Source: an uncultured Fibrobacter sp. (lineage in GTDB: Bacteria > Fibrobacterota > Fibrobacteria > Fibrobacterales > Fibrobacteraceae). Taken from it: 64,000 nucleotides of DNA. How positions within the stretch are numbered: position 1 is the stretch's first letter; every line of letters starts with the position of its first letter. A program made the translations under genes and the position numbers. Below are positions 18,701 through 26,800 of the stretch, one piece after another. The stretch is from assembly GCA_946407235.1 (NCBI GenBank), contig CAMJNF010000001.1, positions 38,849 through 102,848 on the forward strand, read 5' to 3'. The notes below the pieces were generated by a model. That model was not told the DNA's origin, searched no databases, and saw only the letters and a program-made list of their open reading frames with translations.

Positions 18701-20369
18701 TCTTTTGTTCCCAAAATTCACCATTCCAAACAAAAGGATAATATGTACTTTGAGCATTTCCACAACGAAAAACAAACCAATTTTTATCACCAATAAAAAA
18801 CTCTCCGTCTGTTCCATCAACAAGGTTTTGTTGAAAAGTCCATACATTCTGTATTTTAAACAAAACAACAGCCTTTTTTGTTTCATCATCAATACCAACA
18901 GCATAATCAGTTCCATCCTCTAAACGTCCTAATGCAACATTTTTCAGATCAACAGTTTCCTTATGCAGCCCAGTGACCGGATCCAAATTAACTAAAGCCT
19001 GTTCTTCATATTCATATTTAACAACACCACAATTAGGACCTATAATTGAATCGATAGCACCCAAAGGTAAAGGCTTCCCTTTTTCATCAATATCTTTTTT
19101 TATATAACGAAAAGATTCCTTTTGAATTTCTTCGCCAGGATGTTTTTTAGCATATAACGAATTTGCACTTTCATATTCATCTTCTTTTTTCCCTCCACTA
19201 ACTTCAACAATCGATGAAAGTAAACGTTTTGCATAATCCTGATTATACGTACCATTAATTTTCACATCAAGTTGTTCATAACAAAAATCAATATACCTCA
19301 AAACCTCACCATCTTGGCCATACAATTTTATTTCTGAAAGAAATCTCCTTTCCATAGGATCAATATACCCATCCGGTTCAGATGAAGCATCATTTTCGGG
19401 TTCTCCCGTATTATCAATAAACTCTCGATTTATATCTTTAGGTTTTGTTACAAATTCTATTTTTTCCCCTTGAGACGAGGATATTGTTTTTAAATAACAT
19501 TCCTTTGTATATCCAACATCAGTTTGGTAAGGTTTATTACCTGACCACACCACTCTTTTCACTTTTTCTTCATATTGGTCATAGGAAAAAATCAAATAAT
19601 TGCCATTATAGTCCTCCATTTTAGCCAAATTCCAGGCATTCGGATACAAAATAGCATCTCCATTTTCATAAACACCCACGAAACCAAAACTATATGGATT
19701 TGCAATAGTATACTCCGTAGCATTTCGTTTTGGGGTATACTCCGAAGGATTTTCATAAATATTAGCCCCACGAGATTTACCTTCTTTATACTCCATATCA
19801 CCATAAATAAATTTCACACCAACATCATTAATTATTTCCCACCCAATAACAATAGGATACGTTTTAACAGCACCATCCTTCTTGAATTCAACTTTTTTTA
19901 CTATTGGTTTTACAAGCCAATAAGGAAGTCCTTCAAGCCACCATTTAATACTATTTTCTTCATCATCCCACCATTTTCCATCGCCATCTTTTACAATTTT
20001 ATATTTCAAACCTGACGAAGTTTGAAGATAGTACGAATCATCACCAAGATACATAGAACCTTCATTATCTGATACAATTTTAGCATGTCCAAGAGTCCAA
20101 CCTAAACCGACCCAACTTGATAATGCTACATCATTCTTATTTCGTACAATCTCTTCAACATTACTTGAATAACTCAATTCAACATCATAAGAAGCCAGCC
20201 CAGAAGAAATTGTCGCCAAATTTTTCTTAAAGGCCGCAGTTCCCGACAAAAGATTTACCCCATCTTCCGCATTCATAAACTTGTTAAAAGCATTTCCTTG
20301 TTCTACACTTTGTGCAAACGCAGAATTAACCAACAGCACAAGAAAAAGCAAATTGATTACATTAAACAT
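12759..20369 (-). CDS. Giant exported SpvB/TcB-like protein (A gene, cassette 2): N-terminal SpvB-like region, propeller-like middle, Ser-rich linker, C-terminal beta-helix-like domain
   Basis: Signal peptide; SYSSNVEEIVRNKNDVALSSWVGLGWTLGHAKIV; recurring (G/N)xP(Y/F)VxY motifs; poly-Ser linker; repetitive beta C-terminal ~200 aa ending YSGLIWANSINIGANTTIK. Confidence 0.8.
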   Translation of the reverse strand: MFNVINLLFLVLLVNSAFAQSVEQGNAFNKFMNAEDGVNLLSGTAAFKKNLATISSGLASYDVELSYSSNVEEIVRNKNDVALSSWVGLGWTLGHAKIVSDNEGSMYLGDDSYYLQTSSGLKYKIVKDGDGKWWDDEENSIKWWLEGLPYWLVKPIVKKVEFKKDGAVKTYPIVIGWEIINDVGVKFIYGDMEYKEGKSRGANIYENPSEYTPKRNATEYTIANPYSFGFVGVYENGDAILYPNAWNLAKMEDYNGNYLIFSYDQYEEKVKRVVWSGNKPYQTDVGYTKECYLKTISSSQGEKIEFVTKPKDINREFIDNTGEPENDASSEPDGYIDPMERRFLSEIKLYGQDGEVLRYIDFCYEQLDVKINGTYNQDYAKRLLSSIVEVSGGKKEDEYESANSLYAKKHPGEEIQKESFRYIKKDIDEKGKPLPLGAIDSIIGPNCGVVKYEYEEQALVNLDPVTGLHKETVDLKNVALGRLEDGTDYAVGIDDETKKAVVLFKIQNVWTFQQNLVDGTDGEFFIGDKNWFVFRCGNAQSTYYPFVWNGEFWEQKRSFVDFGNHDKAIVGPGYLLTAHIANNKIDLRIPWTIWDKNGTDDFWSTTIENVDDGVFTSGDRTKYVNLYAGKNHFGVSYKKEWKASKDGMMKIYSFDSNSDKKPQSTLTLTRLDQDNQFVFFDDNIILELKQGGLFDDYEAYAYYWRDNNTDLKTCNHIKLVEDNCCDGNWCFYYVSYLPGVQKFADFQAVGSDYFVVRHNDNDNMSLFEYDGLKWSTVYRNENMVHDQDFDWWEEAEWDATPGYNFFVARRPRIRKRFLRNNEIKPYREYQLIERIDGEWKAGDIVSSGNVKIVYAGSDWYFVNDGQKGYVRNGFDWNVEDYAKNLAGGSSDFLKKDSKDYSYLNAEYFVEKSTTPLLISYGHELKSKGVTHLYYKKNDSFMSNIKGFFVSKKYIKDPVVDKVVSYEYSYGKITYSFLTKSSMVSSYMIKLPDGAGVVERYLCDESKALGEICQENYYEHPMEYYVYPSSRKPVKSVVREYERHREKNWPKHIYLDRIVKQKTVVNNLSKEESYTYADGINDLVAKTSVKDLNNPAFDMDLINVYAVEKYPELRTQNRVTEKIATYQLNRQGKVVSGDVMTYSDYDGVWRVHENWAYTPRNQKDDSFSFNWKSPELSTSWTKKKSISNYYNGEANEIVDQIGVKSSVVYKNGKQTFPIASVNNAGLDEILVLPGDDCGVDNWTECYNTPIMRGRSLGKDFPETNGAYGRFSNVAVLINKQKKLSGKIINVKKPIYRFSAWVQGTSSVAGADEIKVQLNSKNPIVIGLKGHGLWEYVEKDVEMDLDLNVESVLNVFTSNDTEIHLQDVRFVPEDAQVEVTFWDKHLNKPIAKVDDRGVGAYFEYDEAGRVVEIYGETADGTIALKSKNSYYSSVCAVKSDKNNALKELVVNGELLAVSQVPGVIEIAVKNNTDELKISWSSYIDGENVFYSLHKTGDPSSFEKEDCTGSCTIEKKFEGMSMTLDIAVSSMEHPYTIIINKTTSGWIDYGTPLTEGFNPVYLTDNDISGVRYLDKNGIRKAVYKNTGWSEYEFNREMGDFVSIGGSVNNGVDYVFALPNFTGKLSRSEKYTSNQNALGYKNISSGENYLLWFNMGAYDKDGVKSDMYRMSTSINNETYVLYDRLEYVENPEELGKEKSYSEYNSLYVKKLDGDSWKELGSVENISVKDADIVTGTAFEQNGVPFVAYIGKNPGYSIQTTCVYDTLLDPNDLNEPFEKPEGSNFKKQIVDEHPIVVVVKYYNVNEKKWKGFGSDFGDILFYNGEHLPNAKKVKLASDGMNIYMAILYNDAFSAQHALKVYKLVVYNSELQFNELVDQSFGSAIIAYLEENNHFDLVVHNNVPYVSFVNSANKDNITVVKYDNGVWRSVGTPAFANVSNKKNSADLAVNPNGVPYVVLRESIKSTNTMRKNKIVPMKYSAKDDKDLTIAALGDIPETSISKNFRQYILNYDAVVPMTMESVPFDIMFSKKDDVKGFFVENDGVPVFSWKKSLRDKFMMYAEKNGDEIPKFEVPLKNGSNEIKIHIYNSAKNMSLTYSFNIYREYASEFEFNSSTLGVADGVLVLKESDYVAVSSSSYAMSSDNNSGNEFNPPSSEKKKTVTSVEKFEYEIYPPKDGTTSKTICPKPNSAWYMLIDGLLQSKPECFEFDVEQNQIIVSSSSSLNDSKSSSSTRGNQIVFIDKDGNKKVIDIVVIRSSSSLSSLGSSSSLRSSSSLSLSSSSSSSSYSSSSNSSSSEYIEGTAIPKDYTPQYRYKFVAESNISFENKVSVASGEYMANDVNVAANAQIQGNVLCSSDMSLNSYAYVYSITLGGTLNSQAGASYGSMEQQSVVVPYVSRMNFNVGSESINVWAGQTMILSPGDYGDVAIYTNASVYFEPGVYRFNSLYIAPHVEVKSTAENALLQIWVQNNMRIDDNSSFMVDKNPKQVFVYGNGFFDMYIGVRTKISATIVYPNGRVNISPYTEYSGLIWANSINIGANTTIK
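13500..13626 (-). repeat. Degenerate hexamer/nonamer repeat encoding a poly-Ser linker
   Basis: gatgaactcgatgagctcgataaactcaatgagctc... on + strand, Ser codons on - strand. Confidence 0.8.
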
Positions 20370-20622
20370 ATTAATCCTAAATATTCTTTTTTACTTACAT
20401 ACAAAACATCATAAAGAAAATAAACTTATACTTATTTCTAAAATTTTGTATTTACAAGAGCTTCAACAAGTTAGAACTTCCTTACACAAATTATCGTAAA
20501 CAACAATTAACATCAAACTTCAGTTTTTAACTAAGTAATTTGCTAAAAAAAAATATTTAAGATGAATTAACCACATACTTTTAATAACAACATTTATTTT
20601 TTACAAAATTCTTTTTACAGAT

Positions 20623-20632
20623 TTGCTATATT
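20623..20632 (+). promoter_or_regulatory. Candidate core promoter element TTGCTATATT upstream of the FISUMP gene
   Basis: Same 10-mer at nearly the same distance from the ATG in the paralogous FISUMP gene (36599-36608). Confidence 0.45.
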
Positions 20633-20656
20633 CCTTAAAATCAAGGAGCAAATATC

Positions 20657-21505
20657 ATGAAAAAAGAATTTTTCGCCTACTGCATTGCTGCAGCATGTCT
20701 TTTGTCCGCCTGCGGAGACGATTCTTCCACAAGTCCAAGCACCAATACTGGGAATTCACAATTTTCCAGTTCTTCAATGGCTAGCGTACCTGTATCATCC
20801 ACTAAAGAGAGTCGCGACACAAAAGAAGTATCCAGCAGTTCCGTTGTAACAAGCAGTTCCAGCAAAGAAGTAGTATCTAGTAGTGCAGCGGCCAAAGGTT
20901 TCCCCACAAATTACAATCCTGAAACGGGAATCCTAACAGATGAGCGCGATGGCGAAGTTTACAAGACTGCAAAAATTGGCGACCAGATTTGGATGGGGCA
21001 AAATTTACGTTATCTGCCAACAGAACGTGTAGAAGGATGTGATCTCAGGTGGCTTGATGAAAGAGAGAAATCAGATTCTTTGCAAACGTACGGAAGAATC
21101 TATTCGTGGACCGAAGCAACAAGAATATCTTGTGATTATCTAACAAAAACTATTTCTTTTGGCAACACAGAATACCCTTTACCATTTCAGGGAATTTGCC
21201 CCAAGGGATGGCATATACCGAGTTTAGATGAATGGAAAACAACGATTGAATCTACAAACCAACATTTATACAAATTACTCTCTACAGATTGGGTTGGTTC
21301 TAAATATGCAGGGACCGATGAATACGGTTTCAACGTGCTCAAACCGGCTAATGGCACCCACGTCCAGTTCATCTTACTCGACAACTCTGGCGCAAAAAGT
21401 CAAACTTTGGTTTTCAACGACATCGGAGGTTCCACGATTCAACTGGAAACAATTCGTAGCGAAAAAACCGCTGAAGGAACTTACCTCCGATGTTTGATGG
21501 ACTAG
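20657..21505 (+). CDS. FISUMP-domain lipoprotein with Ser-rich linker (cassette 2)
   Basis: LLSACGDDSSTSP lipobox; NYNPETGILTDERDGEVYKTAKIGDQIWMGQNLRY...CPKGWHIPSLDEW...LRCLMD. Confidence 0.9.
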   Translation: MKKEFFAYCIAAACLLSACGDDSSTSPSTNTGNSQFSSSSMASVPVSSTKESRDTKEVSSSSVVTSSSSKEVVSSSAAAKGFPTNYNPETGILTDERDGEVYKTAKIGDQIWMGQNLRYLPTERVEGCDLRWLDEREKSDSLQTYGRIYSWTEATRISCDYLTKTISFGNTEYPLPFQGICPKGWHIPSLDEWKTTIESTNQHLYKLLSTDWVGSKYAGTDEYGFNVLKPANGTHVQFILLDNSGAKSQTLVFNDIGGSTIQLETIRSEKTAEGTYLRCLMD

Positions 21506-21529
21506 TTCGTAAAAACTCAAACAATCTCA

Positions 21530-21562
21530 AAAAGACCGATGAACATTTCATTGGTCTTTATT
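21530..21562 (+). terminator. Terminator after the FISUMP gene
   Basis: aaagaccgatgaacatttcattggtctttattttttat. Confidence 0.75.
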
Positions 21563-21819
21563 TTTTATAGATTTAAGGATATCACATTGAGAAAAAGAAA
21601 AAAAATTGAAAGTCCTACGCCTCGATCATGACCGACCACAAGCAAGCTTGAGTCGGTCGTGATACTCGGCTTTTGGGGGTTGCGCAATGAATATAGTAGC
21701 CTATGCTACCCTCTTATTAAACTCCTGCATGGTCCACTAAAATAAGTTTCAAAAAAAATAACTGAATTTCACGACTCTGTCACTACATTGCAAATACATT
21801 TAATAAAGTATTCATTCAT

Positions 21820-22776
21820 TTACTTATTTATAAAATAAATTAATTTTCGACTAACTGGTAATTTATTTTGATAACCCTCTATTGATTCTTTCAATTTCAA
21901 GGGCACGCCATCCTTTCCATATTCAACATATATAGTCGTATTTATAAGAGCAACTGTTGAATCGCGACTCTCAGAATACATTCCTCTTTCTGTTTGCCGG
22001 CTAACAGAAATTCTGCCCTGTTTGTCAAATTCATTTTTTATTTCTTTTTCATAGATGACATCAGGAGTTTCGTAAAAAATTACCAAGCCATCTTTCTTTT
22101 GTTTAACGCATCCTTCAAATTCTTTTTTACCACTATCATCAACAAAACAAATCACCGAATCTTTTTTTTCAGTTTTCAATTTTAGCGTACAATTAAACTT
22201 TTTTCCCGATTCTGAAAAAGTATTGTTTTCATCATAAATGCAATAGCTAGCGGAATCAAATGGCATACCGTCATAAAAGACAATACTTCTTACCAATGAC
22301 AAGAATCCTTTATCATGGACATAAACTCTTTTAGAATCCTGTTTTTGATAACTTTCTTGCGTTTGTATAAGGATCTTTTGATTTGTATTTTTCAGCATTT
22401 CTTTTTTTTCAACAATCGAATACGATGGGCAATCCATCTTCTTTTTTTTATCGTTCTTACACAATCGAACATTAGCCGAAGATCTCTTTTTTACATGTTG
22501 TGTATATTTTTCTTTTTCGTCACTTATTTCAATAATATCTAATGGTTCGTTTATATCCAACGACACTTCATAGCCTTTTATTTTCACGTGTTTAAGAGAA
22601 TCTTTGAACAGTTCGTCATAAATAAATTCTCTTTGATTTTTACAGCAAACAACACCATTTTTATCAAGAAAAACATTTTTAAAAAAATTATAATGATCAG
22701 TGAAAATTTCTTCACCGGCATTTGCTGCAGCAACAAAAAAAATTAGACTCACTATTAAACATGTTTTTGGTTTCAT
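21820..22776 (-). CDS. Exported 318-aa protein of unknown function; C gene of cassette 1, candidate immunity protein
   Basis: Signal peptide MKPKTCLIVSLIFFVAAANAG; begins 3 nt after the Rhs stop; Lys/Cys-rich; not similar to the cassette 2 C protein. Confidence 0.6.
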   Translation of the reverse strand: MKPKTCLIVSLIFFVAAANAGEEIFTDHYNFFKNVFLDKNGVVCCKNQREFIYDELFKDSLKHVKIKGYEVSLDINEPLDIIEISDEKEKYTQHVKKRSSANVRLCKNDKKKKMDCPSYSIVEKKEMLKNTNQKILIQTQESYQKQDSKRVYVHDKGFLSLVRSIVFYDGMPFDSASYCIYDENNTFSESGKKFNCTLKLKTEKKDSVICFVDDSGKKEFEGCVKQKKDGLVIFYETPDVIYEKEIKNEFDKQGRISVSRQTERGMYSESRDSTVALINTTIYVEYGKDGVPLKLKESIEGYQNKLPVSRKLIYFINK

Positions 22777-22779
22777 AAC

Positions 22780-23817
22780 TTACCAGTATTGATATCTATG
22801 ATGGACAAAATTGTCTGAATCTACATAAAAACGTATCCACGAATTTTCATTTTTTTGATACACATAATGATTACCTGTAGGATATAGCTGAGCAATTCGA
22901 GCATCTCCAATCAAAGTCTTTGAGCTCGGAGATACAAAACCCGTTGATGGATATGGACTCTTCGGATGATTATGTATGGCATGCCAACCCGTTTCTCCTT
23001 TCATAAATTTCACAGCATCTGTAGTTAGTTCAGTTTTTGTAATAGTTACTTGTTCGCCGCTAACGTATCCTGTTTCAGGCTTCGCTGAAAAAGATTGTGA
23101 ACCTTCAACAAATTTTCCATTTTTATCATAAAGTCTAAAAACTTCTCCTTCAGCAGGAACACGTTTCTCGAAATCGTTAAACACACTTTTTTGTATTTCA
23201 GAAGGAGTTTCATTTTCGTTGCCAACAATATGTCCTGCACCTTTTTTATCATATTCAATATATTCATTTTTTTCAATAGAATAAAGAGTATGATCACCAA
23301 AATATGTATCAGCCACATCAGAGATATACGCCATTCCAGCCCCCATCAAACCACCTCGCAAGATTTCCCAACCAGACCCTCCGTTTATTGCTGATCCGGA
23401 AGCACCTCCTGCAAATCCACCAACAAGCTGAGCATAACTATACGCCATGAAGTTTCCTGCAATAGAACCTGCCGCTCCGCCAATGGCTCCAGCAGCAGCA
23501 CCTTTCCAAGTGGCATCCCAAGCTCCGCTCCAGCTCATGCCTGTTCCGTTTATCAAGCTCTGGGTAGCATAGTTTCCAAAACCACCAACAGCGCCGCCCG
23601 CAGCCCCACCAGCAATAGCACCACCAAGGCCGGCACCAGCGGCTTCAGCAGCAACACCTCCTGTCGCAGCAGCCGCAGCCCCCACAGCGGCGCCACCAAC
23701 AAATCCAATGCCAACACTCTTACCGCAACTGCCTCCACCCGGAGCAGTGCACTGCACAATGCCAGTCACAGTCCCCACAACAGCACCAATAATAGCGCCT
23801 ACAACAATGTGAACGAC
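22780..23817 (-). other. Variable C-terminal tip of the cassette 1 Rhs protein, possible JAB/MPN metallopeptidase-like domain
   Basis: After DPNGE (23818-23832): ...GETGWHAIHNHPKSPYPSTGFVSPSSKTLIGDARIAQLYPTGNHYVY... Confidence 0.5.
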
Positions 23818-26800
23818 CTCACCATTCGGATCAACATAGTTCACCGGGTCGCCACCGTAAGTGTACGGATTCGCAAACTGTCCAGCCGGGTCCGGTGTCA
23901 GCCAAAGTCCGAAGAAGGGGTCGAAGTAGCGAGCTCCAAAATAGAGTTTCTTGATAGGCCCATCATATTCCTTGCCCTGCCAGCGCTTGTTGTCATCAGA
24001 CGGGCCGTGCATGATTTCATCGGCAGTGCCGTAGGCATAGTAATCATAGGCGCTTTGAAGGCCTGCAGTAGAGGCGTAACCGCGAATATTTCCCTGAGCA
24101 TCTGTCACCGGGAAGTAGGCTTTGCCATCATCCATGTTGCGAAAACCTCCAGCAACAAGATCCATGCGTTTAAGCGCAAATTCATCGTTGCCTCCATTAC
24201 CAATATGATCGGCCTGATACTCGCCCACACCGGACATCGTCGTAATTTCGTAATCAATGCCAGCCCCCTTGAAAGCAGTCCAGATTCGCTGTCCCCCCTC
24301 ATCATAGGCCATGCGCATCGTTTCATCCACATCTGTCAAAGGGTTCTTTGCATCATTCACCTGCGCAAGTGTTGGCTCAGTACGACCTTCCGAAAGTACA
24401 TAAGCCTCTTCAGGGAGACCCGCTGCATTCAATCGATATGCAACCCTGGCACGCTTGTCATACCACACATTGCCAGCAGCATCGTACTTGAAGTATTCCA
24501 CATCCGCATTCGAGGATTCTCCATTCACACTAAATCCAGCAGGACGGTAGCGGTCATCGGAATAGCTAGTCTCAACCGTATTCGGACCTTCCTGCTTGTA
24601 AGTCATTTGGCCTTCGGCTCCATCATAGCGGTACTCACCCGGGAGCGAACCCTCAACCTTCGTCAAACGACCGTCACCATCATAAGAATATGTTCCCGTA
24701 CGGGTCACATTTCCGCGACCTTCAAGATTTTTCCATTCATGTTGGGCTTTGGTAACACGTCCAACAAGAGCATTGGCATAGCTTACAACCTTGTCCGTGT
24801 AGAGCGTTGCCCCGGAGGCATTCTGATAGATTATTTCAGTCGGACGACTGTGTACGTCGCGAAGAATAGTCTTCTTATAAACAAGGTCTCCCCTGTCATA
24901 GTAGCTTTTGCTCTTGACGTTGCCGTTCTTCGTATACTCATACGTCGCCAGAGCCTTGTGATTTTCGTCCTCGATTTTCAGCAGACGGCCCGCAGCATCA
25001 TAGCTACGATAACGTTCGGCGCGGGGTACAAAGGCAGAAGTTCCAGCATCCCATTCACCGAACGAACTGTGCGTGAGCTCGTCAGCCTGGTTATATTCGT
25101 ATGAAAGTTCCACGGCAGGCATCCCCTGCATCGCGTAGATTATCCATTGACGAGTTTTGCGACCGATACGATCATAACTGGCCATCTTTGCGACAGCAAG
25201 GTTACCTTCGGCATCGTAGGCGAAAGTTGCTCCGACATTTTTTTCGCGGACATTCGTCATATTGGACAATATAGAAGAAATCAGGGTGGCGTCAACGTTC
25301 AGACCGTAGCTTCGAAGCGTTTGTGCATCTGGCATACCATAAAGTGTACGGTTATACGGGATATAGTTTGCGGAATTCAGAGCCACGTCAGGCTTGCCGA
25401 AGTCATGACCTTTCAAGACTTCTACAGCAGCAATTTCACGCCCCTGTTCATCATAGATTATCGCCGAAAAACGATTACGCGCCTTCTGAGCTGCATTTTG
25501 GATAAAGCGCACTCGACCATATTTGTCATAAGCTGTCTTAGTAACGCCGCGATCAGGATCTTTCGTTTCAACAACCTGTCCTCTATCATTATAGCTGTAA
25601 GTTATTGCAAGCTTTGAGTTCCCATTAGGCGTAATCTTTTTCAAACGGTCAAATTCATCATAATCGTATTTTACGATATGAACCTTGTCACCAATCATAC
25701 GCCAAGTCGACTTTACCAAGCCCTTGCTATTAACTATTTTCTGACTAAAATGACCTTCAGCATCCCTTGAAACAGTCAGAGAATATTTAGCAACCCCACT
25801 CTTCGAATGCTGATTCTTGTAATACGGCTTAATATCATCCTTGTTCAAATGTTCTTTTATTATAAACTCATTTTCAGAATACACAGGAATCGTCCAACTT
25901 TCCGCCTGTTCTGGAATTTTTTCAAATGAAGCATCTGCTATACCATAAGAGGTTCCGTTTGATCCCTCCGTATTCCCATAGCGTTTTTCGTATTGAACAT
26001 ACGCATATCCTTCTGCATAGGGTTGATCGAAAACATCAGATCCATCATAGTATGCGTTAGCTTTCTTGACACACTCATAGCATGCCATGTCCAAATATTC
26101 AAAGTTATTTGCTACATGAACAAAATCACTTGGGGAGTAATTTTTCTGCTGGAAATCATCGGTATAGTAAGCAGATACCACATAATTGTGTTCAACCGGA
26201 TTTCCAAGGTCATCTAGAGCAATAAGAGAATCTTGTTTCTGGACAGTTTCGCCAAAGGAACCCTTGATTACGGCAGATGCACTCCTTCGGGCCCCAGTCA
26301 TCGTTTCTGGATCAAGATAGTTCCTCGTTGTCACCATCTGCGGGGTAACTGGATCAAGTCTACGACCATCGCAGGGGGCAAATTCAACTTCAAGAGCCAT
26401 GGACATTACGGTTTCATCCACATAAAAAGAAATCCGTTCTGCAAGATTATAGCCAATCTCGCTGAAGTACTGACGAACTCCAGCAACTCCAATTTCACTT
26501 TCCGTAAGAAGAGCTCCTTCCTTAAGAGCTTCGTCATAGCGGTATACATCAACCCCATTGAATTTAACACTCTTTATCACAGATCCTACGGTCGCACGAA
26601 TTTCGGCCTTAACTTTTTGTCCCTTATAAAGCCAATATGGACTTGGACCTTCCAAACTTTCGACAAGGATTCTGCCACCTTCATTCGTTGATGTCGCTAA
26701 ATAGAATTCCGGTTGTGGAGGGAGGAAGCGCACCATCGGACGCTGACGGAGCTTATACTCGATATTTGTAAATTTCAATGTTACATTTTCGCTATTATTC

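Noticed and set aside
23809-25104. 431-aa plus-strand ORF
   Set aside because: Antisense to the Rhs core of 22780-27957; shadow ORF.
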